Origin: BOG-994 sp049514215
Lineage (GTDB): Bacteria; Pseudomonadota; Gammaproteobacteria; Burkholderiales; Burkholderiaceae_D
Assembly: GCA_049514215.1 (NCBI GenBank)
Contig: JBEKVI010000013.1
Location: 1 to 64,000 of the forward strand
Reading direction: 5' to 3'
DNA length: 64,000 bases
Below, piece after piece: positions 42,896 through 52,583 of the stretch. A program made the position numbers and the translations under genes. Position 1 is the stretch's first letter. Each line of letters starts with the position of its first letter. The notes beneath the pieces are model-generated. The model was not told where the DNA came from. It did no database searches and worked only from the letters and a program-made list of their open reading frames with translations.

Positions 42896-44545
42896 ATGCC
42901 TGCAAAACAAGTTGTTTTCAGCGATGATGCGCGCGCCAAGATCGTCAATGGCGTGAACATCCTCGCCAATGCCGTCAAGGTGACTCTCGGTCCGAAAGGC
43001 CGCAATGTGGTTCTCGAGCGCTCCTTCGGTGCTCCGACCGTCACCAAGGATGGCGTCTCCGTCGCCAAGGAAATCGAGCTGAAGGACAAGTTCGAAAACA
43101 TGGGCGCCCAACTCGTCAAGGAAGTCGCCTCGAAGACGTCGGACAACGCCGGTGACGGCACGACCACGGCAACCGTGCTTGCACAAGCCATCGTGCGCGA
43201 GGGCTTCAAGTACGTGGCGGCAGGGTTTAACCCCGCTGATCTGAAGCGCGGAATCGACAAGGCCGTGCAAGCGATCGTCGAAGAAATCAAGAAAATCGCC
43301 AAGCCGACCACGACCAGCAAGGAAATCGCTCAGGTGGGCTCGATCTCGGCCAACAGCGACGCTGACATCGGCAAAATCATCGCCGATGCCATGGAAAAGG
43401 TCGGCAAGGAAGGCGTCATCACCGTCGAAGACGGCAAGTCGCTGAACAACGAACTTGATATCGTCGAAGGAATGCAGTTCGACCGCGGCTACCTTTCGCC
43501 TTATTTCATCAACAATCCCGACAAGCAAGTGGTCGCGCTCGATAACCCGTTCGTGCTCCTCTTTGATAAGAAGATCTCGAACATCCGCGACCTGCTGCCG
43601 GTACTTGAGCAAGTGGCCAAGGCGGGACGTCCCCTTTTGATCATCGCCGAAGACGTCGAAGGCGAGGCGCTCGCAACGCTCGTGGTCAATAACATCCGCG
43701 GCATTTTGAAGACTTGTGCCGTCAAGGCGCCGGGCTTCGGTGATCGTCGCAAAGCAATGCTCGAAGACATCGCCATCCTGACGGGCGGGCAAGTGATCGC
43801 CGAGGAAGTCGGCCTGACTCTTGAAAAAGCGACCCTGAATGATCTTGGCCAGGCCAAGCGGGTCGAAATCGCCAAGGAAAACACCACGATCATCGATGGG
43901 GCAGGCAATGCCGCAACGATCGAAGCGCGCGTGAAGCAGGTTCGTGTGCAGATCGAGGAAGCCACCTCCGACTACGACAAGGAAAAGCTCCAAGAGCGCG
44001 TTGCCAAGCTCGCCGGTGGCGTGGCCGTGATCAAGGTTGGGGCTGCAACCGAAGTCGAAATGAAGGAAAAGAAGGCGCGCGTTGAGGATGCCTTGCACGC
44101 GACCCGTGCGGCCGTGGAAGAAGGTATTGTTCCCGGCGGCGGTGTGGCGTTCCTGCGTGCCCGTCAGGCCATCAAGGATCTGAAGGGTGACAATCACGAT
44201 CAGGACGCGGGGATCAAGATCGTTTTGCGCGCAGTCGAAGAACCCCTCCGCCAGATCGTTGCGAACTCAGGCGATGAGCCTTCGGTCGTGATGAACAAGG
44301 TGCTCGAAGGCAAGGGCAACTACGGCTACAACGCAGCCAACGGCACCTATGGCGACCTCGTCGAACTGGGCGTTTTGGATCCGGCCAAGGTTACGCGCAT
44401 GGCCCTGCAAAATGCGGCTTCCGTCGCTGGCCTTATTCTCACCACCGACGCCATGGTGGCTGAGTTGGCCGAAGACAAGCCTGCCGGCGGTGGCGGTATG
44501 CCTGGTGGCATGGGTGGCATGGGTGGCATGGGCATGGACATGTAA
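42896..44545 (+). CDS. groEL: chaperonin GroEL
   Basis: 549 residues, the normal size. ATP-dependent folding chamber of seven-fold rings. Diagnostic elements: VTLGPKGRNVVLERSFG, DGTTTATVLAQAI, GGGVAFLRAR, and a Gly-Met-rich C-terminal tail of five GGM-type repeats. Preceded by CAGGAG. Ends in an intrinsic terminator, so groES-groEL is a two-gene operon. Confidence 0.98.
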   Translation: MPAKQVVFSDDARAKIVNGVNILANAVKVTLGPKGRNVVLERSFGAPTVTKDGVSVAKEIELKDKFENMGAQLVKEVASKTSDNAGDGTTTATVLAQAIVREGFKYVAAGFNPADLKRGIDKAVQAIVEEIKKIAKPTTTSKEIAQVGSISANSDADIGKIIADAMEKVGKEGVITVEDGKSLNNELDIVEGMQFDRGYLSPYFINNPDKQVVALDNPFVLLFDKKISNIRDLLPVLEQVAKAGRPLLIIAEDVEGEALATLVVNNIRGILKTCAVKAPGFGDRRKAMLEDIAILTGGQVIAEEVGLTLEKATLNDLGQAKRVEIAKENTTIIDGAGNAATIEARVKQVRVQIEEATSDYDKEKLQERVAKLAGGVAVIKVGAATEVEMKEKKARVEDALHATRAAVEEGIVPGGGVAFLRARQAIKDLKGDNHDQDAGIKIVLRAVEEPLRQIVANSGDEPSVVMNKVLEGKGNYGYNAANGTYGDLVELGVLDPAKVTRMALQNAASVAGLILTTDAMVAELAEDKPAGGGGMPGGMGGMGGMGMDM

Positions 44546-44570
44546 TCGAAGGCGTCCTCGTTCCGAAGAA

Positions 44571-44597
44571 AGCCCCGCTCTCGCGGGGCTTTTTTTA
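44571..44597 (+). terminator. intrinsic terminator of groESL
   Basis: AGCCCCGC (44571-44578) and GCGGGGCT (44583-44590) pair perfectly around a TCTC loop and lead into seven T. Confidence 0.93.
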
Positions 44598-44630
44598 TGC
44601 GCCTGGCGAAACGATCCCGGAAATGCGCGT

Positions 44631-45326
44631 TCAGCGATCCGGACCGAGAAGATAGCGGCCAATCGCAAGCACACGCTCGCGAGCCGCCCGAGCACTCAGA
44701 CCGTCGACCAAGGGCCCCGTTAAGAGCGCCAGCTCTTCGCCTCGTTCCTCGGTCAACAACGGCGCGCGTCGCAGAAAATCAATCAGCGTGCGTTGCTCGT
44801 CCCTCTGCAAGGCGTAGCGGCTGCGAAAAGGAGCGATCTTTTCGTCGGACATGACGGGGGCTTCTGGATCATCCCGGTGCACGACGACGGTGCCCGCGGC
44901 GAGATCACCGATGCGCTGAAATCCGTTCCCAAGGAGCATCGTCAGCAGTCCTACCCCGTAGAGAAACGGCAGAAAATCCAGGGCCCGCAGGGTGTTTCTC
45001 GTAAACGAGGTCCCCCAGTCGATCGGCGTACCATCGTCTTGCAAGACCACGAGCCCACAGAGACGCTTGCCGGGAGTGCTCCCTTTCCAGAAGACCTCAA
45101 ACAAGATCGGATAGAACCACTCCAGGGCGAACACCAAAAGACCGAACAGGCCGGGAGCGAAGGTTCCAGTAAACACCAGAACCTGGGTCGCGGCCAAAAG
45201 GAGTGCGCCGCGAAGGGCCGCGTCGACGAAAAAAGCGCGCGAACGTACGATGGGCCCGGCCAGCCGCAACGTCAGCGCGCAGCCTTCTGGAGTGGCGATT
45301 TGACGCGCCGAATCCAGTGCCGGCAT
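44631..45326 (-). CDS. RDD-family membrane protein
   Basis: About 231 residues. RDD core: VRSRAFFVDAAL with the Arg/Asp pair, a following hydrophobic helix, the W-K-G-S-T-P-G-K-R-L-C-G-L motif and LRALDFLPFLYGVGLLTMLL, then a conserved D-L-A-A-G-T-V-V-V. A cytoplasmic helical tail of about 75 residues follows. The ATG at 45326 overlaps the stop of the upstream gene (TGATG), implying coupling; an ATG at 45356 is less likely. Last gene of the MoxR-type operon. Confidence 0.9.
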   Translation of the reverse strand: MPALDSARQIATPEGCALTLRLAGPIVRSRAFFVDAALRGALLLAATQVLVFTGTFAPGLFGLLVFALEWFYPILFEVFWKGSTPGKRLCGLVVLQDDGTPIDWGTSFTRNTLRALDFLPFLYGVGLLTMLLGNGFQRIGDLAAGTVVVHRDDPEAPVMSDEKIAPFRSRYALQRDEQRTLIDFLRRAPLLTEERGEELALLTGPLVDGLSARAARERVLAIGRYLLGPDR

Positions 45327-46126
45327 CAGGTCTCGAAGATATCGCGGGCCGCGCAATAGGTCGCCGCCCAGAAGACGGGCAATAACACCAGCATGGCAAG
45401 ACCCAGCGTAAAGAGCGTCAAGATGCCCAATCCGAGAATGGCGAGTCCGAAGACGGTCAGAGCCAGAACGCTGCGCATGCAGGCCGTGAAGCTTCCCTTC
45501 AGAGCGGGTATCGCGGGCTCGCCATAGACTGCGACCAGAACCGGAGCGAAGTAGCCTAGCATCGCAAGCACCGTGAAGTAGACCACGGCGATCAATGCCA
45601 CAATCAGGAGGGCGCCAATGGCGCCAGGAAGAGACGCCCAGCGACTCGGAAAGTCGGCAAAACTGGTCGCCGCCGAGAATCCATAAGCGAGAGCGATCAG
45701 GACCAGAACGACGATAAACAGGATCTCCCCAGCGACAAGAAGCGCACCCACGCCGGCTAAGGGACCAAAACCTTGCTTGAAACCTGCAAACAGAAATCCG
45801 AACTCAAAGGGCTCGCCGCGATCTTGGGCCCTGCATCCGAGATAGATGCCGCCCATAAGGACGGTACTCAGAATCCATCCGAGGATCGACAGGACCGGAA
45901 TGCGGGACACGACGACCGAGATCACGATGAAGGCTAACGTCACCAAGATCCATGGAACCGGTGCGGCCGCGAACATTCGCCAACCCTGTCCAATCCATTC
46001 CAAACCTGCGCCTGGGGGACAGCGTCTGCCCCCTGGAACGATGGTTCCCGAGAGGACCGGTTTACGCGCCAGGGGCGCGCTGGGCGCCTGGTAGGGGTTG
46101 GAAGGAGGGTCAGGGATCTGGGTCAC
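45326..46126 (-). CDS. BPSS1780-like integral membrane protein
   Basis: About 266 residues. A Pro-rich cytoplasmic N-terminus (QIPDPPSNPYQAPSAP) is followed by about six transmembrane helices starting near residue 60 (WILVTLAFIVISVVV, VPVLSILGWILSTVLMGGIY). The closest remembered family is the BPSS1780 membrane proteins of betaproteobacteria. GTG start at 46126 fits the P-rich family N-terminus; the frame is open to 46237 inside the preceding gene. Function unknown. Confidence 0.8.
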   Translation of the reverse strand: MTQIPDPPSNPYQAPSAPLARKPVLSGTIVPGGRRCPPGAGLEWIGQGWRMFAAAPVPWILVTLAFIVISVVVSRIPVLSILGWILSTVLMGGIYLGCRAQDRGEPFEFGFLFAGFKQGFGPLAGVGALLVAGEILFIVVLVLIALAYGFSAATSFADFPSRWASLPGAIGALLIVALIAVVYFTVLAMLGYFAPVLVAVYGEPAIPALKGSFTACMRSVLALTVFGLAILGLGILTLFTLGLAMLVLLPVFWAATYCAARDIFET

Positions 46127-46155
46127 GGGTTCTTGGTTCCTGGTAGGGACTGGGT

Positions 46156-47556
46156 CTAAAGCACGCCACGACGCTTCATCTTCCAGTATTCGTTGACGAG
46201 GCCGATCGGCAGTTCGGAGGGTGCCACGTCTAAGCATTGCACCCCGCTTTTGCGCAGGTGCGCCATGAGCGCCTGCCTAGCGTAAAGGTATTCGCTCGCG
46301 GCGGCGTAAGCAAGCGCGTCTTCGAAATGCTTCACGGGACGGGCGCGCAGGGCCGAAAGACCGGGCTCGCGCAAGCTCGCGACCACGACCAGATGCTGGC
46401 GCTTGAGCAGTTTGAGCGCCGGCAGCAAGGTTGCATCGTCCTCCTCGCGCAGGTTTGTAATCATGACGATGAGCGAGCGTTTGCGAACCCGATTCGTCAC
46501 CCAACGCGCGGCTTCCAGAAAATCCGGAGTCATTTCCGTGGGTTCCAGGTCGTAGACCGCATTCAGAATCTGGTTCAAGCTGGCCTGCGCTCTGCGCGGA
46601 CCCAGAAACCGCGGGACAGGGTGGCCAAACGTAGCCAGACCCACGCCATCACCCTGGCGCAGCGCCACGTAGCTCAAAAGGAGCATCGCGTTGAGCGCCT
46701 CGTCAAAATGCGACAGGCCCGTGCGCCGCGTACCGTCGACGACTTCGTCCTCGCGCGTGGCCATGCGAGCGCCGCAGTCGAGCAGAAAGACCAGCTGCTG
46801 GTTGCGCTCGTCCTGATACTCGCGGCTGATCAATTTGCCCTGGCGCGTACTCGCTTTCCAGTCGATCTGGCGCGGACTATCGCCTTCTCGGTATTCGCGC
46901 AGTTGATGAAATTCGAGGCCTTCTCCACGACGCCGCTGTCGCAAGAGCCCTATCTGGGAGAGGCGATGGTCGGTCGCGAGCAAGGTGTAGTGTGCAATGC
47001 GCGCGAAGTCGGGATAGACGCGCGCCTCACGGTCTTGACCCAGAATCCCAAGGCGGTATCGAAAGCCCCAGAGTCCGAGGGGCGCTACGAGCTCGACGTC
47101 AGCTCCCTCGAACCGATGCGATCCGCGAGATTTCGCCACCACCTCGTAGCTCAGATGCTCTACCTGGGCATTGGCAAGGGAGAACTCACGCGGCAGCCCC
47201 ACGCTGCGAAACGCCGCAGGTACACCATCGAAGAGCCGTCCGCGCACGCGCCGGGACGATCCGCTCACCCTTAACTGCAGCCGTACCGTTTGGGTCACGC
47301 CCAAGGCCCAATTCTTGGACATCTGGCGCCGCAGTTCCAGCGGGCAGCCCTCTTGCCAACCCAGCCAGAAGTCGGCCAGACAAGACGCCAAGAGCATGGC
47401 ACCCGCGATTTCCCACACGACAATCATCGCAGGGAATGCCACGCACGCCGCGCTCAGGCCGAGCCAGGCGAGGCCTGCGGCCAGCAAACGGGCGCTGGGG
47501 ACAGGAAGGCGGCGGCTGAACTGGGATGGCGTCAAGTATTGGAGCCTGATGCTCAT
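46156..47556 (-). CDS. DUF58-domain protein (MoxR-associated, vWA-like)
   Basis: About 466 residues. Two N-terminal hydrophobic helices (about 23-60) anchor it. The DUF58 signature GEGLEFHQLREYREGDSPR, with Q-I-D-W-K-A-S-T-R-x-G-K-L following, is intact. The vWA-like MIDAS region reads LLDCGARM instead of D-x-S-x-S, so divalent-metal binding is probably lost. Partner of the MoxR ATPase encoded directly upstream, overlap of a few bases with its end. Confidence 0.92.
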   Translation of the reverse strand: MSIRLQYLTPSQFSRRLPVPSARLLAAGLAWLGLSAACVAFPAMIVVWEIAGAMLLASCLADFWLGWQEGCPLELRRQMSKNWALGVTQTVRLQLRVSGSSRRVRGRLFDGVPAAFRSVGLPREFSLANAQVEHLSYEVVAKSRGSHRFEGADVELVAPLGLWGFRYRLGILGQDREARVYPDFARIAHYTLLATDHRLSQIGLLRQRRRGEGLEFHQLREYREGDSPRQIDWKASTRQGKLISREYQDERNQQLVFLLDCGARMATREDEVVDGTRRTGLSHFDEALNAMLLLSYVALRQGDGVGLATFGHPVPRFLGPRRAQASLNQILNAVYDLEPTEMTPDFLEAARWVTNRVRKRSLIVMITNLREEDDATLLPALKLLKRQHLVVVASLREPGLSALRARPVKHFEDALAYAAASEYLYARQALMAHLRKSGVQCLDVAPSELPIGLVNEYWKMKRRGVL

Positions 47557-47558
47557 GG

Positions 47559-48533
47559 CTACTGGCGGGGAGCCGGTACACGCTGAAGGAGACCTTCCAA
47601 GACGCTGTCGACGGCAACCCCCTCGATTTCCGTCTCCGCAGCAACAAGTACGCGGTGGCGCAGCGCGGGCAGCGCGACCGACTTGACGTCATCCGGAGTG
47701 GCAAAGCCTCGGCCGGCAAACAGTGCGCGGGCACGCGCGGCGCGGATCAGGGCGATGCTACCTCTGGGGCCGGCGCCAGCCACGAGTGCTCCATCGTCGC
47801 GGGTGGCCCGTACGATATCGACGGCATACTTTAAGACTCTCTCGTCGATCTCCACATTGGCTGCCATCGTCTGCAGCGCTATGACCTGCTCAGGGCTGGC
47901 AAACGGGATGACCCGGTCCACGTTCAGCCACTGGGCGGAGCTCTTTTCGGTCACGGCGCGCGTGAGGGCTTGTTCCTCGGCTTGGCTGGGGTAGCCGATG
48001 AGGATTTTTAGCAGAAACCGGTCCAGTTGCGCCTCGGGTAGCGGATAGGTTCCTTCCTGTTCAATCGGGTTTTGCGTCGCGAGCACCATGAAAGGTGCGG
48101 GTAGCGGCAAGGACTTTCCCTCAAGCGTGACTTGTCCCTCCTGCATGGCCTCCAGAAGCGCCGATTGCGTCTTGGCCGGCGCCCGGTTGATTTCGTCGGC
48201 CAAAAGAAGATGGGCGAAGATCGGACCGGACCGGGTGACGAAGCGGTTCGTCGCCGCATCGTAGAGGGTGTGCCCCACTACGTCGGCCGGCATGAGATCG
48301 GGCGTGAACTGGATCCTGGAGAACTCACCCTTGAGCGCGCGTGCCAACGCTTTGACGAGAAGCGTCTTTCCGAGACCCGGGACACCTTCGATGAGGACAT
48401 GCCCTCCGGCGACGAGCGCGGTGATCACGTCCACGACGACCGTGGATTGTCCAATGAGGACCTTTTCCAGTTCGGCACGCAGCGCTTCAAGGAACCGTCT
48501 TGCTTCCTGCAGATTTTCTTCCGAAATGGGCAT
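47559..48533 (-). CDS. MoxR-family AAA+ ATPase
   Basis: About 324 residues. Walker A GVPGLGKT, Walker B LLADEINRAPAKTQSALLEAM, sensor-1 ATQNPIEQEGTYPLPEAQ and the C-terminal lid domain are complete. MoxR ATPases remodel or activate partner proteins together with DUF58 proteins. It lies in the centre of the operon, upstream of DUF58 and downstream of the DUF4350 gene. Confidence 0.95.
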   Translation of the reverse strand: MPISEENLQEARRFLEALRAELEKVLIGQSTVVVDVITALVAGGHVLIEGVPGLGKTLLVKALARALKGEFSRIQFTPDLMPADVVGHTLYDAATNRFVTRSGPIFAHLLLADEINRAPAKTQSALLEAMQEGQVTLEGKSLPLPAPFMVLATQNPIEQEGTYPLPEAQLDRFLLKILIGYPSQAEEQALTRAVTEKSSAQWLNVDRVIPFASPEQVIALQTMAANVEIDERVLKYAVDIVRATRDDGALVAGAGPRGSIALIRAARARALFAGRGFATPDDVKSVALPALRHRVLVAAETEIEGVAVDSVLEGLLQRVPAPRQ

Positions 48534-48554
48534 GCGATTTCTTTACGAAGTCAG

Positions 48555-49736
48555 TTAGAGTTGGGCATCGACCTTCTGTAGCACGGCCACGATCTCCGTG
48601 AAGCCTTGACGTGCTTCGCTTCCGTCGGGTGTGGTCGCGACGCCCGCCAACGCAATACGAACGCGCTTTTCGTCGAGTTCGGCCTTTTGGGACACGCGCG
48701 CGGCGATGGTCCGCGCCTGCTCCAAATCCGAATAGCCCAGGAGCATCGGATTCCGGGCCGCCGCGCGAGACAATACGGCGCGACGGACGCAATAGAGCCA
48801 GTAGCGAAGTGCTTCGTCCTCCCGCGTGCGCCACAGCGCGCGCCCCATCGCCTGCAGATGCTCGACCAGAGCGCGTCGGTCAGGAGCGGGCTCCGGTATG
48901 AGTGGCCCAAAGCGCGGGGCGATACGCGCAATCCACGCCATGAGAACAAGGGCCGTGCTCACCAGCACGAACCAGGCCGATTCGCGTAGCCATTCCCAGA
49001 TCGTGGCCACATGAATCCGGGTCACGAGAACCACCGGGCCGGCGCGATCGACCAGATTCAGCAGCAGCCACACCACCCCCGCATTGTCTCCCTTAGCCAA
49101 TGCCGCATTGTTCGCCAAGACGCTCCAAGGGCTCACGAGCGTGACTGCACCTTGTTTGCGAACAAAGTGCAAGATGGCCGTTCTGCCCGGGCTCCCGGCG
49201 CTCCATTCGGGCGGGACGGCACCGGCGATGAGGACGGGTCCGGATTCGTCGACTGAAAGCACGAAGCCCGGCGGCGATCCCTCAGGATGCAGCCGGATTT
49301 TCTCCGGTTGCACAAGGCGCGTTCGTGACGGGCCGGACGCGGGAGCCCGCGCGGCGAGTCTCACGCCGAGCGCCTCGATCAAGGGATCACGGTCAAGCGA
49401 TCCCACGGGAACGATGAGATGCCCCCCGGCATCGACCCAGGACAGGAGGGAGCGTAGGCGCAAGGCCCCCAGATTCCTGCCCCCGCCTTCGTCGAGAATC
49501 AAGACGCCCGGCTTGACCAAGGCATCAATCGCTCTCGGATCGCTTGAGACGGTCATGGGACGGCCCATGGCCTTTGCAAAGCGCTCGAGAGCCAGATATC
49601 CGTTGCGTTGTGCCTCCTGCTCAGGCGGGGTGTGGACAAGGTTCGGGATGCGGTCGAAATTTCGGAAGATCCAGGTCGCGGCGATGAGGCCCACCGAGAT
49701 GACGAGCGTCGGCCACCACACGATCGCACGGTTCAT
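48555..49736 (-). CDS. DUF4350-domain membrane protein
   Basis: About 393 residues. N-terminal helix (PTLVISVGLIAATWIF), a DUF4350-like domain (about 40-215: N-G-Y-L-A-L-E-R-F, R-P-M-T-V-S, L-I-L-D-E-G-G-G-R-N), a second helix near 265-285 (SAWFVLVSTALVLMAWIA) and a helical tail. The start ATG overlaps the previous stop in ATGA (49733-49736), so translation is coupled. Role with MoxR unknown. Confidence 0.87.
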   Translation of the reverse strand: MNRAIVWWPTLVISVGLIAATWIFRNFDRIPNLVHTPPEQEAQRNGYLALERFAKAMGRPMTVSSDPRAIDALVKPGVLILDEGGGRNLGALRLRSLLSWVDAGGHLIVPVGSLDRDPLIEALGVRLAARAPASGPSRTRLVQPEKIRLHPEGSPPGFVLSVDESGPVLIAGAVPPEWSAGSPGRTAILHFVRKQGAVTLVSPWSVLANNAALAKGDNAGVVWLLLNLVDRAGPVVLVTRIHVATIWEWLRESAWFVLVSTALVLMAWIARIAPRFGPLIPEPAPDRRALVEHLQAMGRALWRTREDEALRYWLYCVRRAVLSRAAARNPMLLGYSDLEQARTIAARVSQKAELDEKRVRIALAGVATTPDGSEARQGFTEIVAVLQKVDAQL

Positions 49737-51307
49737 GGACGATGAGCTTCCAAAACAGCCTCTGGACCGAAGTACGTCGACCAGTCCTTGCAGAGCTCGG
49801 CAATCCTCTCCCGTGGTGGTGGGCGATGGGCGTAGACGGTCATGCGCCAAGCATCGATCAAGGCGCCGAAGTAGCTCAATACGACAGGGGTTACCCAACT
49901 CTGAACGCGACCCAGACACCCCTCCTCCGTATCGCCATCCTCAAAGGGCACCTGGACGCGGTGCACGAGAGCCACGAGGCTGGCCCGATAGAGCAGCCCG
50001 AGCGATCCGGCAAGATTGCCTTCCTCGAGCAGACGCCGTGCGGTCTCCGCCACCTCGACGGGCAATCGATCCTGTCTGACATCCACGCCAAAGAGCGTCT
50101 CGGGCAAGGGCTTGGAGCGAGGGGACGTGGCGCTCATGAACCAGTTTTTCTTGGCGGCGTAGAGGAAGGCGCACACGAGCGCGATAAAGAGCAGGATCCG
50201 CACGATCCACGCTCCGAATCCAGCCAAGGTCTCGCTCAACCTCGCGATGAGCCGCATGAGCGCAGGCAGCCAGCGCGAGCCGTCGGATCGTGGCGTAGCG
50301 GGATCCATGCGGGGCATCCAGACCCACTCGATTTCATTGTGGCCGAAGACCGGATCCTGAGCGATTCGACGCGCCTTCTCTGGTGCGAGATCCAAAGCGG
50401 GAGGCAGGCCTTTATTGAGGGGCACGACCACCGCGGAAGTGCCCACCCCCGGTTCGCCCACTGCGACAGGCAAAGCCCAGACCGCGTTGGGCGAAAACCA
50501 TGGGATGAAGACCGCCGCAACCAAAATGGCCACGACCGGCCCACCCACGCGCAGACCGTCCAAGCGTTGTTGCATGCGACGAAATGCGAGTTCGAGATCC
50601 CAACCCTCGAGTTCACTGCGCCGATTCAGGTAGAGACTAAATCCCGAGGCAACATACAGGGGCTCAAACAAAGTCTCCGAGACCGCAAGGAGCGCAAAGA
50701 GGAAGACAGCGTCGGCCCATTCCGGGGCTCGCCCGGCAAACGGCCCTCCCAGCCAGCTGGCCCAGGTCACGCCCAAAGGGGCGAGCGCGCGGACAGCCGC
50801 AACGAAGGTGATGCAACCGAGGAGGACAAAACTGCCGCAAGCCAGCGTCAGCCACGCAGCGCACCCGCTGATCGATTGGGCAAGCACATTCACGCGAAGG
50901 GCGCGCCCCGCCCCGGACTGTCCCTCAAGCTGCGTCACGCATAAGGTGAAGCTGCGGCGCAGGCTGAACCTTCGGTAGGTCAGGTCGGCCCAGAGTTGGC
51001 GCGTGGCGAGGAAACCACGCAGCGCGACCAGCGATTCGGACAGCGAAGGAACCGAGCCAAACACCGAGCGGCTATAGACGGAGAGCAAGACCCGATCGAA
51101 TAGGGGCTTCGACCACCATAGGACAAGCCACGCGGCACGCCAGTCCCAAAAAAGCAGCAGCGCACAGGCACAGGCGAACGGTCCATAGGTGGCCAACCAC
51201 GCGCGCAGTGCCACCCATCGCCAGCGACGGACGATCACCATCCCGAGATCGAGAGCCTCCCACGGGCGTCGCCTGCGCAAGACCAGAGCGAAGTCTTCTA
51301 AGATCAT
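49733..51307 (-). CDS. multi-helix membrane protein with C-terminal DUF4129 domain
   Basis: About 524 residues. Four to six transmembrane helices in the first 300 residues, then a further helix near 385-405 (AWIVRILLFIALVCAFLY), ending in a DUF4129-type domain (about 430-510: RRLLEEGNLAGSLGLLYRASLVAL, then W-R-x-x-x-Y-A-H-R-P-P). The start at 51307 overlaps the preceding stop in ATGA (51304-51307). Typical component of MoxR/DUF58 clusters linked to envelope maturation; precise function unknown. Confidence 0.85.
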   Translation of the reverse strand: MILEDFALVLRRRRPWEALDLGMVIVRRWRWVALRAWLATYGPFACACALLLFWDWRAAWLVLWWSKPLFDRVLLSVYSRSVFGSVPSLSESLVALRGFLATRQLWADLTYRRFSLRRSFTLCVTQLEGQSGAGRALRVNVLAQSISGCAAWLTLACGSFVLLGCITFVAAVRALAPLGVTWASWLGGPFAGRAPEWADAVFLFALLAVSETLFEPLYVASGFSLYLNRRSELEGWDLELAFRRMQQRLDGLRVGGPVVAILVAAVFIPWFSPNAVWALPVAVGEPGVGTSAVVVPLNKGLPPALDLAPEKARRIAQDPVFGHNEIEWVWMPRMDPATPRSDGSRWLPALMRLIARLSETLAGFGAWIVRILLFIALVCAFLYAAKKNWFMSATSPRSKPLPETLFGVDVRQDRLPVEVAETARRLLEEGNLAGSLGLLYRASLVALVHRVQVPFEDGDTEEGCLGRVQSWVTPVVLSYFGALIDAWRMTVYAHRPPPRERIAELCKDWSTYFGPEAVLEAHRP

Positions 51308-52317
51308 GCAGCCGTCACGGATACGCTGCGACCGGCGAGGAAGAAATACGCCACGAGGGTGATCCAAAGGGCGATTCCCGCCGCATATTTGATCCAGGGC
51401 GCAATCACAGTCAGCGGAGACCAGAAGGCTTCGATGATGGCAGCCACGAAGGTCATCGCGGCCGCGCCGTAGAGCAGGGGAATGGCTCTCCGCGCTGCCT
51501 CGCGCAGCGCAAAGGCTCGCGTTCGGCGACCCGGTGCGGCCATCGCCAGTCCAATCTTCAAGCCCGCAGCGCCGGAGAATACGGCACCCAGGAGTTCAAA
51601 ACTGCTATGCCCGGCCACGAAGCCCCAAAAGCTCGTGATAAAGCCCAAGTGCGTGAGATAACCCGCAACCGCCCCGATCTTCATGCCATTGAAAATCAGA
51701 TAGAAGACCGTTCCAAGGCCGAAGGCGATGCCTCCGGCAAAGCACTGAAAATCGATTCTGACGTTGTTGGCGATATAGAAGCTGTACATGCTCCAGTCCA
51801 TCGAGGCGGGCCGGCCGGTGCTTTGCAGATGGGGCGAGTAGAGCTGCTCGAACTGGGTGATCTCCTGGGGCGAAAGCAGAAAATACACGCTCTCGGGAAA
51901 AATCTGCATGAGCACGAGAAGGGTCAGAAGAGGCACAAAGAACAGGGCCGCCGAGACCAGAACGACGCGTTTTTCGCGTCGGACTGCCGCGGGGAATCCG
52001 CCGACGAGAAAATCGACCACCGCCTGACCGATGCGGCGCTTGGCACTGTAGAGCGTCTGATGCGCCACCAGCACACGGTGTTGGAGCCGGTCGATGAGTT
52101 GACTCGAATAGTTGCGATCTTCGGCCAAGGCCAGGTCATAGCACAGGGCACGAAAACGCCTGGCGAGTTCCGATGTAGGGATGGCGAGAGGGTCTGCCAC
52201 CCATGACGAGCCCGCGCTGGACGATTTGCGATGATCATCCTTAGGTCGGATGCCAAGCCAACGATCCCAGCGTGCCCAATCCGCTTCGCGCCGTGCCACG
52301 AATTGCGTTTCCTTCAT
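51304..52317 (-). CDS. stage II sporulation protein M-like (SpoIIM/DUF95) membrane protein
   Basis: About 337 residues. The SpoIIM-like region contains about five transmembrane helices with the family's short phrases N-N-V-R-I-D-F-Q-C-F-A-G-G and H-S-S-F-E-L-L-G-A-V-F-S-G-A-A-G-L. This organism need not sporulate; the family occurs widely beside MoxR genes. The ATG at 52317 was selected, since the upstream frame to 52521 lacks coding character. First gene of the seven-gene operon. Confidence 0.88.
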   Translation of the reverse strand: MKETQFVARREADWARWDRWLGIRPKDDHRKSSSAGSSWVADPLAIPTSELARRFRALCYDLALAEDRNYSSQLIDRLQHRVLVAHQTLYSAKRRIGQAVVDFLVGGFPAAVRREKRVVLVSAALFFVPLLTLLVLMQIFPESVYFLLSPQEITQFEQLYSPHLQSTGRPASMDWSMYSFYIANNVRIDFQCFAGGIAFGLGTVFYLIFNGMKIGAVAGYLTHLGFITSFWGFVAGHSSFELLGAVFSGAAGLKIGLAMAAPGRRTRAFALREAARRAIPLLYGAAAMTFVAAIIEAFWSPLTVIAPWIKYAAGIALWITLVAYFFLAGRSVSVTAA

Positions 52318-52583
52318 CGACGAGCGGGCTCCAAGAGGGGTCGGGCCATGATCGCGGGAAATCGCGGTGTAAGCAAGAACTCCGGGAGCGTGGGTCGCCC
52401 CAGGCCCCGGGGAAAGGAATCTTTCCCGCTTGGCGTGGTCAGTAAGACACCATGGCCCAGTCTGGCCCACCAAGCCGGTCTTACGACCCGTCCCGGCATC
52501 CATTCCCATCCGGTCGGGCAAAATACTTCCAGTGCCTTCAAGAACTTAGAACGCGGGTCGCTGGAGATCGCGAGGAATAACGC

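Noticed and set aside
42869..44197. 442-codon open frame antisense to groEL
   Set aside because: Mirror frame of the highly codon-biased groEL gene; no ribosome binding site or family features.
51304..52317. Evidence for sporulation from the SpoIIM-like gene
   Set aside because: The family is common in non-sporulating bacteria beside MoxR genes; no other sporulation gene is present.
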